This document shows, piece after piece, positions 26,128 through 35,944 of a DNA stretch of 64,000 nucleotides. The notes beneath the pieces are model-generated. The model was not told where the DNA came from, made no database searches, and worked only from the letters and a program-made list of their open reading frames with translations. The translations under genes were made by a program, and so were the position numbers. The DNA is from Candidatus Nanosynbacter sp. HMT-352 (lineage in GTDB: Bacteria; Patescibacteriota; Saccharimonadia; Saccharimonadales; Saccharimonadaceae). The stretch's first letter is position 1. Every line of letters begins with the position of its first letter. The stretch spans positions 310,001-374,000 of the forward strand of contig NZ_CP089290.1 in NCBI RefSeq assembly GCF_022819385.1, in the 5' to 3' direction.

Positions 26128-28758
26128 ATGGCAATTACACAACAAAAAGCGCTGAGTAAGATTTTTGGCGATCCACAGAAGAAGATTTTGAAACGATTGC
26201 GTAAGCAAGTTGACGTTATTAACGGTCTGAACGACAAATATGAAAAGATGTCCGACAAGGAGCTCCGGGCGCAGACTGATGAGCTGAAAAAGCGTTTGTC
26301 GAAGAAGAATGTGACGCTTGATACGATTTTGCCAGATGCGTTTGCTGTGGCAAGGGAAGCCGCTAAGCGTGTGATTGGCGAGCGTCCGTATGATGTGCAG
26401 TTGATTGGCGGCATGGTTCTTCATGAGGGTAACGTTGCCGAGATGAAAACCGGTGAAGGTAAAACTCTTGTGGCGACACTGCCGACTTACTTGAATGCTT
26501 TGGAGGGTAAGGGTGTTCATGTGGTGACGGTTAACGACTATTTGGCGCAGCGCGACGCTGGTTGGATGGGCCAAGTGTATGATTTCTTAGGCTTGACCAC
26601 TGGTGTGATTATTAACGAAGCGTCATTTGTTTATGATAAAGATTACGACAATGAGCATCACGACGATCCTCGAATGCGAAAACTTCGTCCAGTTTCGCGT
26701 AAAGAGGCTTACGCTGCGGATATTACGTACGGCACAAATAACGAGTTTGGCTTTGACTATTTGCGCGACAATATGGTTAACGACGTTGATCTGCTCAGGC
26801 AGCGTGAATTGAACTTTGCGATTGTTGACGAGGTCGACTCAATTTTGATCGACGAAGCTCGTACGCCACTTATTATCTCTGCTCCAGCGGCTGAAAATCC
26901 TGACAATTATTACACATTTGCTAAAATCGCCGCGAAGTTGGTTCCAGAAGATTACGTTTTGGATGAGAAACGCCGAAGTGTTGCTTTGACTGATGAAGGC
27001 GTTGAAAAAGTTCAGAAATTGTTGGGAATAAAAAACTTATACACGCCAGATCACGTGCGCAGCGTTTATCATATGGATCAGGCTTTGCGAGCACAGACGT
27101 TGTTCAAGCGTGATAAAGATTACGTCGTAACTAATGACGGCGAGGTGATCATCGTTGACGAGCATACTGGCCGTTTGATGCAGGGTCGCCGCTACAACGA
27201 AGGTTTACATCAGGCGATTGAGGCAAAAGAAGGCGTTCCTGTGCTGGAAGAGAGCATGACCTTGGCGACAATTTCATTCCAGAATTATTTCCGTTTGTAT
27301 AATAAATTGAGCGGTATGACGGGTACGGCATTTACTGAAGCTGAGGAGTTCCAGCAAATTTATTCACTTGATGTTATCCAAATTCCACCGAACAAACCAG
27401 TTATTCGCGAGGATAAGGAAGACCTGATTTTTAAGACTGAAAAAGCCAAACTGAAAGCTGTTGCTGAGGCGATTAAGGATTACCACAAGCAAGGTCGTCC
27501 TGTTTTGGTTGGCTCTGGTTCTATTGAAAAGAATGAGCAAATTGCTAAATATTTGGAAAAAGAAGGCATTAAGTTTGAGATTCTGAACGCCAAGAACAAT
27601 GAGCGTGAGGCTGCGATTGTGGCGAAAGCCGGCGAAAAAGGCGCGATTACTTTGGCTACGAATATCGCTGGTCGTGGTACCGACATTAAGCTTGGCGAGG
27701 GCGTGAAGGAACTTGGTGGCTTGGTTGTTATCGGTTCAGAGCGACACGAATCACGCCGAATTGACAATCAGTTGCGCGGTCGTGGCGGACGCCAGGGTGA
27801 TCCAGGCGAGACTCAGTTTTATGTTTCGACCGAAGATGATTTGATGCGAATTTTCCAGGGTGAGCGAATTGCGTCGTTGATGGATAGGCTGGGCGTTGAT
27901 GACGACACTCCAATTAGAACTCGGGCTGTTTCGAAAACTCTGGAAGCTGCCCAGAAGAGAGTTGAAGGCTACAACTTTGATACGCGCAAAAATGTTGTTC
28001 AATATGACAATGTGATTAACCGTCATCGCCGCGTCGTTTATGTTATGCGACGTAGGATTTTGGAAGGCGATAATATTAAGCCGGAAATTGAGCGATTATT
28101 GCGAGCTAAAGTTCACGAACTAACGACTCTTCCATCAAAGAATAATCCAAAGTTTGTCGAAGATTTCTCTGTAATTTTCCCGGTTGATAAGGAAAAAATT
28201 GAAAAGGTTGGTAAGGAAAAGAAAGATCGTTTGCGCTATGAGAAGGCGCTGGAGCTGGCAGAAGAGGCTTACGCGGAGAAAGAGCGTGAGATTGGCGCTG
28301 ATGATTTGCGTGGGGTTGAGCGCGAAGTTTACATGGCGGTGTTGGATACATTGTGGATGCAACATTTGGAAAATATGCAACATTTGCGCGAAGGAATTCA
28401 CTGGCGAAGTGTTGGGCAGCGTGATCCTTTGGTGGAATATCGATCAGAATCCCAGAAGTTGTTTGAGAGTTTACAGGCTAATCTCCGCGATGAAGTTCTG
28501 GCAACGATATTTAATATTCATAAAGCCGACGCTACAGTTCGTCAATCTCAAGACGACGAATATGACACCGAGCTAACTAGGTTGGCGGAAAATGCCGTTG
28601 AGCGTGGCGTAAATGAAATTGGTTCGGGCGAGGAAAATCGCGACGATGACTTCTCTGTGAAAAAAGGCAAGACTAGCGCGGAATCAAATCGTGCGAAGAA
28701 TCAAGCTCGAAAGAAGAAAAAAGCTCAGCGACAGAACCGTAAGAAAAATCGTAAATAA
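26128..28758 (+). CDS. secA: Preprotein translocase ATPase SecA
   Basis: Motor that drives Sec-dependent export. From ATG 26128 it has 876 residues: nucleotide-binding domain 1 with Walker A MKTGEGKTLVATLP and DEVDSILIDEARTPLI, the preprotein cross-linking domain, NBD2 (NIAGRGTDIKLGEGV, GRGGRQGDPGETQFYVS), and the helical wing and scaffold. The usual C-terminal zinc-binding CxC...HC motif is missing; the protein ends in an intrinsically disordered Lys/Arg/Asn tail. The frame is open to 26092, but a family-like beginning (LSKIFGDPQKKILKRL) supports 26128. Confidence 0.97.
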   Translation: MAITQQKALSKIFGDPQKKILKRLRKQVDVINGLNDKYEKMSDKELRAQTDELKKRLSKKNVTLDTILPDAFAVAREAAKRVIGERPYDVQLIGGMVLHEGNVAEMKTGEGKTLVATLPTYLNALEGKGVHVVTVNDYLAQRDAGWMGQVYDFLGLTTGVIINEASFVYDKDYDNEHHDDPRMRKLRPVSRKEAYAADITYGTNNEFGFDYLRDNMVNDVDLLRQRELNFAIVDEVDSILIDEARTPLIISAPAAENPDNYYTFAKIAAKLVPEDYVLDEKRRSVALTDEGVEKVQKLLGIKNLYTPDHVRSVYHMDQALRAQTLFKRDKDYVVTNDGEVIIVDEHTGRLMQGRRYNEGLHQAIEAKEGVPVLEESMTLATISFQNYFRLYNKLSGMTGTAFTEAEEFQQIYSLDVIQIPPNKPVIREDKEDLIFKTEKAKLKAVAEAIKDYHKQGRPVLVGSGSIEKNEQIAKYLEKEGIKFEILNAKNNEREAAIVAKAGEKGAITLATNIAGRGTDIKLGEGVKELGGLVVIGSERHESRRIDNQLRGRGGRQGDPGETQFYVSTEDDLMRIFQGERIASLMDRLGVDDDTPIRTRAVSKTLEAAQKRVEGYNFDTRKNVVQYDNVINRHRRVVYVMRRRILEGDNIKPEIERLLRAKVHELTTLPSKNNPKFVEDFSVIFPVDKEKIEKVGKEKKDRLRYEKALELAEEAYAEKEREIGADDLRGVEREVYMAVLDTLWMQHLENMQHLREGIHWRSVGQRDPLVEYRSESQKLFESLQANLRDEVLATIFNIHKADATVRQSQDDEYDTELTRLAENAVERGVNEIGSGEENRDDDFSVKKGKTSAESNRAKNQARKKKKAQRQNRKKNRK

Positions 28759-28773
28759 TCAGAGAATTAGGCA

Positions 28774-30051
28774 ATGAAACATACAGTTGAGGAAATTAGA
28801 CTGAAGAATGGTGCGCGCGGCTTGTTGATTGATGTTCCAGATGCTACGGTAATGAGTTTTCAAGTGCAATTCAGGGCAGGCAATCGCTATGTTCTGAATA
28901 AAGACATTTACGAAACAGCTCACATTATGGAGCATATGGCGTTCGGTGCGAATGAAAAGTTTCGTTCGGAGCACAATTACGAGCAGGAGTTTACTAAGAA
29001 CGGCGCTTATCACAACGCTTACACTTCTGACTATTCAATGGTTTATGAAGCGATTTGTGCGGATTTTGAGTGGGACAGGATTTTGGAGCTTCAGAGGTTG
29101 GCTATTACAACGCCGCGATTCAACGCCGATGAGCTTGAGGCGGAAAAGGGTAATGTTCGCTCTGAATTAACTGGTTATCTCAATAATCACAATCGCGTGA
29201 TGTGGCCGCGCATTCAGCAGGCGCTGGGTGAAGATATTTTGACGTATAATCAGCGCTTAAAAACAATTGCTAATATTGAACTGAAAGACATTAAAAATCA
29301 TCACAAGCGAACGCATACTTTGAAGAATATGCGGTTTGTGGTGGCTGGAAAAATGGCTGGACGAAAAGCGGCTATTAAAGAACATCTTGAGGGCTGGCAA
29401 TTAGAGACGGGCGAGCGATTCGTTATTCCGCGCGATGAGCCGCGTAGGGCTAACCCGGTTTTAGTTAGACGAAAAGAGGCGACTAATTTGACGTTTGGCT
29501 GGTCAATGATGATCCCGCGCGAGTTAAGTGACGAAGAAGTCACGGCTATGAACGCGTTGAACCATATTCTGACCGGCACGATGAGCTCACGGATTTTTGG
29601 CGCGGCTCGTAAAAAAGGCTTGGCGTATGGTATTTTTAGTGATACGTCGATTGGTTTTTACGATTCGGCTTGGGATTTTGGCGGACAAGTAAATGTTGAA
29701 ACTGCAGAAAAGCTCTTTGATATTATCGTGAGGGAATTGAAGAAAGTTTTGGCTGGATCTATTTCTGAAGAAGATTTGGAAAGTGTGAAGTCATATTCAT
29801 TGGGTCGTTATCAAATGGGTGCTCAAACTGTTGGGCAAGTAAGCAATTTTTACGTAGGACGATATTTTGCTGACGATTTCGTGAGAGATTATGCCGCCGT
29901 TCCAGATTCTATTTTGGCGGTAACTCCTGATCAGTTGATTGAAACGGCTCGTCAATTTTTTGCATCCAACACATGGACGTTGGCAGCAGTTACTTCGGAA
30001 GAAAAAGAGCTATTAACAAAGCTGTACGACAAGCTCGACAAGCTGTTTTAG
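28774..30051 (+). CDS. M16 family zinc peptidase (insulinase/MPP type)
   Basis: A 425-residue single-repeat M16 peptidase. The inverted zinc motif is H50-I-M-E53-H54 (AHIMEHMAFG), with the downstream acidic ligand in the ELEAEKGNVRSEL helix. The second half is the inactive-type M16 domain (MSSRIFGAARKKGLAYGIF). Fifteen bases after secA, probably cotranscribed, which hints at processing of exported or imported peptides. No signal peptide, so it is likely cytoplasmic. Confidence 0.9.
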   Translation: MKHTVEEIRLKNGARGLLIDVPDATVMSFQVQFRAGNRYVLNKDIYETAHIMEHMAFGANEKFRSEHNYEQEFTKNGAYHNAYTSDYSMVYEAICADFEWDRILELQRLAITTPRFNADELEAEKGNVRSELTGYLNNHNRVMWPRIQQALGEDILTYNQRLKTIANIELKDIKNHHKRTHTLKNMRFVVAGKMAGRKAAIKEHLEGWQLETGERFVIPRDEPRRANPVLVRRKEATNLTFGWSMMIPRELSDEEVTAMNALNHILTGTMSSRIFGAARKKGLAYGIFSDTSIGFYDSAWDFGGQVNVETAEKLFDIIVRELKKVLAGSISEEDLESVKSYSLGRYQMGAQTVGQVSNFYVGRYFADDFVRDYAAVPDSILAVTPDQLIETARQFFASNTWTLAAVTSEEKELLTKLYDKLDKLF

Positions 30052-30072
30052 GGTGTAATCGTAAATTGCCCG

Positions 30073-30087
30073 TGATATAATCAGGTT
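30073..30087 (+). promoter_or_regulatory. murD leaderless promoter
   Basis: TGA-TATAAT with TATAAT at 30076-30081, six bases before ATG 30088. Confidence 0.7.
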
Positions 30088-31332
30088 ATGAAAATTGTCA
30101 TTGCTGGTTTTGGTGTTGAAGGTCAATCTAATTTGCGTTATTTTCGGGAGAAGTTTCCGGAAGCTGATTTTTTGGTGGCGGACGAGCGTGAAAAAGTAGA
30201 TAATTTGCCGGAAAATGTGGCTTATCAGACAGGATTTTCGGGGCTGGAGAGTGCGGATTTAATTGTTAGGTCGCCAAGTCTTCCGCCAAAAAAGATAAAG
30301 ACTAGCGGTCGAATTTGGTCATCGACAAATGAGTTTTTTGCCAATTGCCCAGCAACTATAATTGGCGTGACTGGCACAAAAGGCAAGGGCACGACGTGCA
30401 GTTTTATATCGTCGATTTTGCGCGCCGCAGGTAAAACCGTTCATTTAGTGGGGAATATTGGCGTGCCAGCTTTGGATATTTTGCCAAAAATTGAGAAAAA
30501 TGACATTGTCGTTTATGAATTGTCCAGTTTTCAATTGTGGGATTTGCAGAAATCTCCGCACGTTGCCGTGGTGCTGATGATTGAGCCTGACCACTTGAAT
30601 GTTCACGCTAATTTTAATGATTATTTGGCGGCAAAGGCGAATATTGCCAAGTCTCAAACCGCGGACGATTATGTTGTCTATAATTCTCAAAATGAGTTTA
30701 GTTCGTCGATTGCAGATGCGAGTTTGGCGCAGAAAAAGGAGTATCCATTTGTTCTTTCGGACGATATAACTTCTGCGATTCGCTTGCCGGGGAGACATAA
30801 TATTGACAATGCTTGCGCGGCGATACTGGCTGTAAAGTCGATTTTGCCGAACGTGTCGGATGATGAGATAAAGAAGGGGCTTAGCGAGTTTACAGGGTTG
30901 CCACATCGACTGAAGTTTGTTGCTGAAAAATACGGCGTGAAATATTACGATGATAGCATTTCGACCACTCCGGGCAGTGCGATTGCGGCATTAAAAGCTT
31001 TTGCGGAGCCGAAAATTTTGATTTTGGGCGGATCGGATAAAGGCGCGGATTATTCTGAATTAGCGAAAGAAATTGCCCGACAAAACGTGCGATTGATAAT
31101 TATCAATGGCGCTAACGCTGATGAAATCAGGGGAGTTTTAAGGGAAGAAAAAGTTGATTGCGAGATTGTCCAATTGGATATGGCGGGAATGAAAGAAGTT
31201 GCCAAATCGGCCAAAAATAAAGTGCAATCTGGCGACGTGGTGATTCTTAGTCCAGCGGCTGCCAGCTTTGATATGTTTAAGAGCTATTCTGATCGTGGCG
31301 AGCAATTTGTCGCCGCCGTAGAAGAGCTTTAA
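30088..31332 (+). CDS. murD: UDP-MurNAc-L-alanine:D-glutamate ligase MurD
   Basis: Adds D-Glu to UDP-MurNAc-Ala. The N-terminal UDP-binding Rossmann domain (1-90), the central ATPase domain with P-loop [19 protein letters not shown], and the C-terminal ligase domain (from about 285, [27 protein letters not shown]) are complete in 414 residues. In most bacteria murD sits inside the mra/dcw cluster; here it stands alone between an M16 peptidase and hpt, with its own promoter. It converges on hpt with four overlapping bases. Confidence 0.93.
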   Translation: MKIVIAGFGVEGQSNLRYFREKFPEADFLVADEREKVDNLPENVAYQTGFSGLESADLIVRSPSLPPKKIKTSGRIWSSTNEFFANCPATIIGVTGTKGKGTTCSFISSILRAAGKTVHLVGNIGVPALDILPKIEKNDIVVYELSSFQLWDLQKSPHVAVVLMIEPDHLNVHANFNDYLAAKANIAKSQTADDYVVYNSQNEFSSSIADASLAQKKEYPFVLSDDITSAIRLPGRHNIDNACAAILAVKSILPNVSDDEIKKGLSEFTGLPHRLKFVAEKYGVKYYDDSISTTPGSAIAALKAFAEPKILILGGSDKGADYSELAKEIARQNVRLIIINGANADEIRGVLREEKVDCEIVQLDMAGMKEVAKSAKNKVQSGDVVILSPAAASFDMFKSYSDRGEQFVAAVEEL

Positions 31333-31868
31333 TCTTGATAGACTTCTGGTTTTAAGACGCCGATGTACGGCAAGTTGCGATATTGCTGGCGAAAATCCAG
31401 ACCGTAGCCAACGACAAATTCATTCGGCGTATCGATGCCGACGTAATCGGCTTTTGCGTCAACTTCGCGCCGTGCTGGTTTGTCTAATAGCGAGCATATT
31501 TTTACCGACGCAGCATTTTTTGCGGCAAATAATTCTCTTAGCGCCTGGGCGGTTCGACCGCTGTCAATTATGTCCTCAACTATTAACACGTGCCTATTCG
31601 TCACATCGGTATCCAAATCTTTGATGATTTTTACAGATCCAGAAGATTTTGTGTCGTCGCCGTAGCTGGAGACTGCCATGAAATCAATTTCCATATAGCA
31701 ATCCATCGCTTGTATCAAGTCGATCATAAACGGTGCCGCGCCGCGTAAAATACCCACGATGACAGGATTTTTATCGTGATAATCCTCGGTCAATTTTTTC
31801 CCAAGTTTCTGAACTGCCGTTTTTATTTCTTCGTTCGTAAATAGAATTTTCTCAATATCTTTATCCAT
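31329..31868 (-). CDS. hpt: Hypoxanthine(-guanine) phosphoribosyltransferase
   Basis: Purine salvage enzyme converting hypoxanthine/guanine and PRPP to IMP/GMP. The 179 residues contain the PRPP loop [21 protein letters not shown], the [12 protein letters not shown] segment and the C-terminal [18 protein letters not shown] that recognises the base. The length is typical. A salvage enzyme suits an organism depending on host purines. Leaderless: TAAAAT ends six bases before ATG 31868. Confidence 0.95.
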   Translation of the reverse strand: MDKDIEKILFTNEEIKTAVQKLGKKLTEDYHDKNPVIVGILRGAAPFMIDLIQAMDCYMEIDFMAVSSYGDDTKSSGSVKIIKDLDTDVTNRHVLIVEDIIDSGRTAQALRELFAAKNAASVKICSLLDKPARREVDAKADYVGIDTPNEFVVGYGLDFRQQYRNLPYIGVLKPEVYQD

Positions 31869-31883
31869 CTTTTTATTTTAACA
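31869..31883 (-). promoter_or_regulatory. hpt leaderless promoter
   Basis: Minus strand TGT-TAAAAT (31883-31875), six bases, ATG 31868. Confidence 0.65.
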
Positions 31884-31903
31884 GAGAATTGGGTGCTGAA
31901 AAA

Positions 31904-31919
31904 TGGTACAATAAAATAT
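31904..31919 (+). promoter_or_regulatory. prfB leaderless promoter
   Basis: TGG-TACAAT with the -10 at 31907-31912, seven bases before ATG 31920. It is divergent from hpt within 51 bases. Confidence 0.65.
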
Positions 31920-33011
31920 ATGCAACCGCTAAAAAAGAAAATTGGTGAGTTAGAAAAAGAAATTGAACAGGCTAAAAAAGCGCTGAAGTTTTCTGATTTG
32001 GAGCAGAAATTGGCGGAGCTGGATGATCAATTGAATCAGCCGGAAATTTGGAATAATCCTGATTACGCCCAAGAATTAACGAAACAAGCCGCCAGCCTTC
32101 GTCAGACCGTCGAGCCTTGGCAGACTTTGACGGTGCAGGTTGGCGATATGGTGGAGCTGATGGAGCTTGGTGATGACGATTTGTTGCCAGAATTCCAAGC
32201 GCAAGTTGCGGCAATTGAGAAGAGTTTTGATAGACATAAAACCGATTTGCTATTCTCTGGCGAATATGACAACCGTTCGGCAATTATGCGTATTTCTGCT
32301 GGAGTTGGCGGACTGGACGCTCAGGATTTTGCGGCGATGTTGGAGAGAATGTATTTGCGTTGGGCGGAAAAATCTGGAATGAAAGTTGATACGCTGGAAC
32401 GCTCGACAAATGATGACGCTGGAATTAAAACGGTCGTTTTGGAGATTTCTGGATCTTTTGCTTATGGAAAATTGCGGTCGGAAAATGGCGTGCATCGTTT
32501 GGTGAGATTAAGTCCGTTTAACGCCGACAATTTGCGCCAGACTAGTTTTGCGCTTGTCGAGGTTTTGCCGAAAATTGACGCGCCCGATGAAATATCAATT
32601 GACCCGAATGATTTAAGAATTGATGTCTATCGTTCGGGTGGCAAGGGCGGTCAAGGTGTGAATACGACGGATTCGGCGGTTCGGGTGACGCATGAGCCGA
32701 CAGGGATTACGGTGGCTATTCAGAATGAGCGTTCACAGATTCAGAATAAAGAAACGGCGTTGAAGATTCTGCGGTCAAAATTGCTAGCGATGAAATTAGA
32801 GCAACACGCCGAAACTCTGTCTGATCTTAGGGCTGGCGAATCAGCAAATTGGGGCAGCCAAATTAGAAATTACGTTTTACATCCATATACACTAGTTAAA
32901 GATACGCGCACAAAGCATGAAAACCGCAATGCTCAGGGTGTTCTGGATGGCGATATTGACGAATTTATCACGGCATATTTAGAACAAAATGCTAATTCTA
33001 AAAATATTTAG
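31920..33011 (+). CDS. prfB: Peptide chain release factor 2
   Basis: Reads UAA and UGA. ATG 31920 is chosen over the upstream open frame because of the adjacent -10. The 363 residues include GVGGLDAQDFAAMLERMYLRWAE and the catalytic [25 protein letters not shown]. The frame is continuous from the start: no programmed frameshift site is seen. Its presence means UGA is a stop in this genome. Confidence 0.97.
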   Translation: MQPLKKKIGELEKEIEQAKKALKFSDLEQKLAELDDQLNQPEIWNNPDYAQELTKQAASLRQTVEPWQTLTVQVGDMVELMELGDDDLLPEFQAQVAAIEKSFDRHKTDLLFSGEYDNRSAIMRISAGVGGLDAQDFAAMLERMYLRWAEKSGMKVDTLERSTNDDAGIKTVVLEISGSFAYGKLRSENGVHRLVRLSPFNADNLRQTSFALVEVLPKIDAPDEISIDPNDLRIDVYRSGGKGGQGVNTTDSAVRVTHEPTGITVAIQNERSQIQNKETALKILRSKLLAMKLEQHAETLSDLRAGESANWGSQIRNYVLHPYTLVKDTRTKHENRNAQGVLDGDIDEFITAYLEQNANSKNI

Positions 33012-33015
33012 CTTA

Positions 33016-33031
33016 TGGTATAATACTAGTA
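33016..33031 (+). promoter_or_regulatory. ftsE leaderless promoter
   Basis: TGG-TATAAT with TATAAT at 33019-33024, seven bases before ATG 33032. Confidence 0.7.
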
Positions 33032-33715
33032 ATGATTCTGTTAGATAGGGTAACGAAGAACTACGGAAAAAGTAACAAGCCGGCGCTGAATCGAGCAAGC
33101 ATTCATGTTGGTGCTGGTGAATTTGTGATTATTGTCGGTACGTCGGGTGCTGGCAAATCGACACTTTTGAAGCTTTTGACTCGCGAAGAAAAGCCGAGCT
33201 CTGGAAAAATTGTGGTTGGCGGAATTGATTATGACAATTTGAAGGATAAACATATTCCGCTGTTGCGTCGGAAAATTGGCGTGGTTTTTCAGGATTTTAA
33301 GTTGCTTCCGAATCGAACGGTGTTTGAAAATGTGGCGTTTGCGCTGGAAATTGCTGGAATGACAAATCGAGAAATTAAGGCAACTGTGCCGAAGGTGATC
33401 GAGTTGGTTGGTCTTAAGGGGAAGGAAAAGCATTTTCCTCATCAGCTTTCTGGCGGTGAGCGCCAGCGTGTAGCGATTGCGCGTGCGGTGGTGCGTCAGC
33501 CGAAGATTCTGATTGCCGATGAGCCGACTGGAAACTTGGACCCGAAGCACAGCTGGGATATTGTTCGTTTGCTGGAAAAGATTAACAAGTATGGCACGAC
33601 GGTTATTTTGACGACTCACAACGTGGAGATTGTTAATAAATTGAAGCGGCGCGTTATTACAATTGATCATGGTAAAATCACCTCTGATCAGGCGAGAGGG
33701 AGTTATAAACAGTAA
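33032..33715 (+). CDS. ftsE: Cell-division ABC ATPase FtsE
   Basis: Cytoplasmic ATPase of the FtsEX complex that activates septal peptidoglycan hydrolases from inside. Walker A VGTSGAGKSTLLKLL, Q-loop GVVFQDFKLLPNRTVFENVAFALE, signature LSGGERQRVAIARA and Walker B ILIADEPTGNLDP are present in 227 residues. Its stop overlaps the ftsX ATG by one base (TAATG). Confidence 0.95.
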   Translation: MILLDRVTKNYGKSNKPALNRASIHVGAGEFVIIVGTSGAGKSTLLKLLTREEKPSSGKIVVGGIDYDNLKDKHIPLLRRKIGVVFQDFKLLPNRTVFENVAFALEIAGMTNREIKATVPKVIELVGLKGKEKHFPHQLSGGERQRVAIARAVVRQPKILIADEPTGNLDPKHSWDIVRLLEKINKYGTTVILTTHNVEIVNKLKRRVITIDHGKITSDQARGSYKQ

Positions 33716-34701
33716 TGAAATCAGCTAGTAAATCCAACAAGAACAAAGAAACTATTCGTATACGTCAGCGTCGACGAGGTTGGTTGACGTTTGTTAGAAT
33801 GTGCCGATATGGTATCAATAACTTTAGTCGTAACGCCTGGCTGACAATTGCTGCGACCGCGGTGATGAGCGTCACGTTGATTATCGTGTTTATAACATTA
33901 TCAGCGCGTCAGGTTTTGGTTGATACCGTTTCAAATGTCTCCAAGCGTGCCGATATGTCAATTTACTTAAAGGGCGACACGCCAGAAAAAACGATTAAAA
34001 CGATTAAATCTCGAATTGAAAAATTAGATAATGTCGATAGCGTTAAGTATATTTCCGCGGAAGAAGCGCGTGAAAAGCAAGCCGAGCAATATAAGGACAA
34101 TCCAGACACACTTGAGGCGATTCGTGAGTCTAGTAATGAGATGTCGGCAACGCTTCGTGTTTCTGTGAAAGAATTGAACAACCAGCAGTCATTAAATAAT
34201 TTTGTTAAAACAGATGATCTGTATAAAAAGTACAAAGATCCTAACAGGGAACCATCATTCTCAGGTGAGCGCCAGCAAGCTATTAAAACAGTTGGTAGTT
34301 GGGTGAGATTGGCGAGTATTGGCGGGTCAATCGCTACAGTTGTTTTCGTGGTGATTTCATCGCTTGTGGTCTTTAATACTATTCGTATGGCAATTTTCAA
34401 CCGCAAGGACGAGATTGAGATGATGAAGTTGATTGGCGCAGAACGCAGTTTCATCAGAGGTCCGTTTATCGTTGAGGCTATAATGTACGGATTTATCGCG
34501 GCAATTATCGCAACGGTGGTTGGGTACGGGCTGTTAATTCTTGCACATGATCCGATGGTAAAATACGGCATTCCTATCGATAATCTTTTGAATCATCTAA
34601 AAATGTACGGCGTACTGGTTTTCTTGAGCATGATTCTGGTCGGCGCGGCAATTGGCGTGGCGTCATCTTGGGTGGCAACTCGCAAATATCTTAAGCTGTA
34701 A
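33715..34701 (+). CDS. ftsX: Cell-division protein FtsX
   Basis: Membrane partner of FtsE. A basic cytoplasmic start (1-40) precedes the first helix (about 43-67), an extracytoplasmic loop (68-205) that should contact the hydrolase, and three C-terminal helices in the FtsX domain (RMAIFNRKDEIEMMKLIGAERSFIRGPFIVEA). 328 residues. Followed 41 bases later by a CHAP hydrolase, its probable target. Confidence 0.94.
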   Translation: MKSASKSNKNKETIRIRQRRRGWLTFVRMCRYGINNFSRNAWLTIAATAVMSVTLIIVFITLSARQVLVDTVSNVSKRADMSIYLKGDTPEKTIKTIKSRIEKLDNVDSVKYISAEEAREKQAEQYKDNPDTLEAIRESSNEMSATLRVSVKELNNQQSLNNFVKTDDLYKKYKDPNREPSFSGERQQAIKTVGSWVRLASIGGSIATVVFVVISSLVVFNTIRMAIFNRKDEIEMMKLIGAERSFIRGPFIVEAIMYGFIAAIIATVVGYGLLILAHDPMVKYGIPIDNLLNHLKMYGVLVFLSMILVGAAIGVASSWVATRKYLKL

Positions 34702-34706
34702 AGTTC

Positions 34707-34736
34707 TTGACATACTGATTACGCTTATGCTAACAT
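34707..34736 (+). promoter_or_regulatory. Promoter of the PcsB-like gene
   Basis: TTGACA 34707-34712, an 18-base spacer, TAACAT 34731-34736 preceded by TGC, then six bases to ATG 34743. A full -35 together with a leaderless start. Confidence 0.7.
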
Positions 34737-34742
34737 AGACGT

Positions 34743-35882
34743 ATGAAACTACGGTCCACCACACCAGTTTCGGCATCATTAGTCAGCAGAGCGTCTCTGG
34801 TGGCGATGTCTGCATTGCTCGCTGGATCGGGCATTTTTGGCTTGGCATCACACGTGTTAGCTCGCGACTATAACGCCGAAATTCAGGCAAAACAACAAGA
34901 AGCAGACAACTATAATTCTGAGGCTTCGCGCTTGGGTGAGATGGCTGATAGTTTGCAAGCGGAACTTGATAAGATAAACGGACAAATATCAGCTATTCAA
35001 GCGCAGATTTCTGATAGCCAAAAGAAGATTAATAGCCTTAATGATCAGATAAAAAAGAACGAAGAGCTAATTAAGCACAATCGTAAAGCGATGGGGCGAA
35101 TTTTGGCGGATTTGTATGTTGATGATCAGATTTCGCCACTGGAGATGCTTGCTAGCTCAAAAAATATTAGCGATTACATTGACAAGCAAGAACAGCGTAA
35201 TTCTTTGAAAACTTCATTGAATGATAAGATTAAAGAAATTAAGTCTTTGCAGAAAAAGCTGGAAGAGAATAAGAAGTCTGTCGAGAATACGCTTCGCGAC
35301 CAAGAATTGCAGCGCAATGCGATGGCTGCTAAACAATCTGAGAAGGCGAAACTGATTACTGATACGAAAAATGACCAAAATAACTATGCGGCGCTGGCTC
35401 AGAAGCGCAATTCTGAGGTAGCGAAGCTCCGAGAAGAGCAGGCTGCAGCCAACCGACGAGCTCTTGGTGGTAGCAATGTCTCTATTCCGGGCGGCGTACC
35501 TGGCGGCGGCGGTTATCCTGGCGCCTGGGCGAGCGCTCCACTTGACGCTTATGTCGATCCATGGGGGCTATACACGCGTGAATGCGTGAGCTACGTGGCT
35601 TGGAAAATTCATAGTACTGGACGATATGTTCCGCATTTTGGTGGCGCAGGCAACGCAAATCAGTGGCCGTCAACTGCAGCGCGCTATGGTATTTCTAGCG
35701 GCTCAACGCCAAAAGCTGGCGCGGCAGCCGTGATGAATATTGGATATTACGGACACGTTATGTATGTTGAATCTGTCAATGGCGATGGAACCATTACTGT
35801 TAGTGACTACAACTTTGCCTGGGACGGTTTATATAGGCATTACACACGCTCAGCTTCAGGATTGACATACGTTTACTTCTAA
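34743..35882 (+). CDS. PcsB-like CHAP peptidoglycan hydrolase
   Basis: A 379-residue secreted protein. Signal peptide (about 1-40, ending SHVLA), then a long paired coiled coil (45-235, IQAKQQEADNYNSEASRL, ISDSQKKINSLNDQI), a Gly/Pro linker and a C-terminal CHAP domain (260-379) with the catalytic Cys in YTRECVSYVAW and His in YYGHVMYVES. This is the architecture of pneumococcal PcsB, whose coiled coil is opened by FtsEX. Its position directly after ftsEX supports the same role. Confidence 0.9.
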   Translation: MKLRSTTPVSASLVSRASLVAMSALLAGSGIFGLASHVLARDYNAEIQAKQQEADNYNSEASRLGEMADSLQAELDKINGQISAIQAQISDSQKKINSLNDQIKKNEELIKHNRKAMGRILADLYVDDQISPLEMLASSKNISDYIDKQEQRNSLKTSLNDKIKEIKSLQKKLEENKKSVENTLRDQELQRNAMAAKQSEKAKLITDTKNDQNNYAALAQKRNSEVAKLREEQAAANRRALGGSNVSIPGGVPGGGGYPGAWASAPLDAYVDPWGLYTRECVSYVAWKIHSTGRYVPHFGGAGNANQWPSTAARYGISSGSTPKAGAAAVMNIGYYGHVMYVESVNGDGTITVSDYNFAWDGLYRHYTRSASGLTYVYF

Positions 35883-35901
35883 TCGGCTTAAATTACTACA
35901 T

Positions 35902-35930
35902 AAAACGCTCGTGTTAAACGGGCGTTTTGT
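35902..35930 (+). terminator. Terminator of the PcsB-like gene
   Basis: AAAACGC (35902-35908) pairs with GCGTTTT (35922-35928). The next -10 box begins five bases after the hairpin. Confidence 0.7.
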
Positions 35931-35932
35931 AG

Positions 35933-35944
35933 TATAATAAGCAT
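35933..35944 (+). promoter_or_regulatory. ctpA leaderless promoter
   Basis: TATAAT 35933-35938, six bases before ATG 35945, directly abutting the upstream terminator. Confidence 0.7.

Noticed and set aside
31920-32000. Programmed +1 frameshift site in prfB
   Set aside because: The frame is continuous from the start codon; there is no CTTTGA-like site with in-frame stop near codon 25.
33041-33670. 209-codon open frame antisense to ftsE
   Set aside because: Entirely inside ftsE, with shadow-like amino-acid composition (many Asn, Arg, His), no promoter or ribosome site and no recognisable domain.
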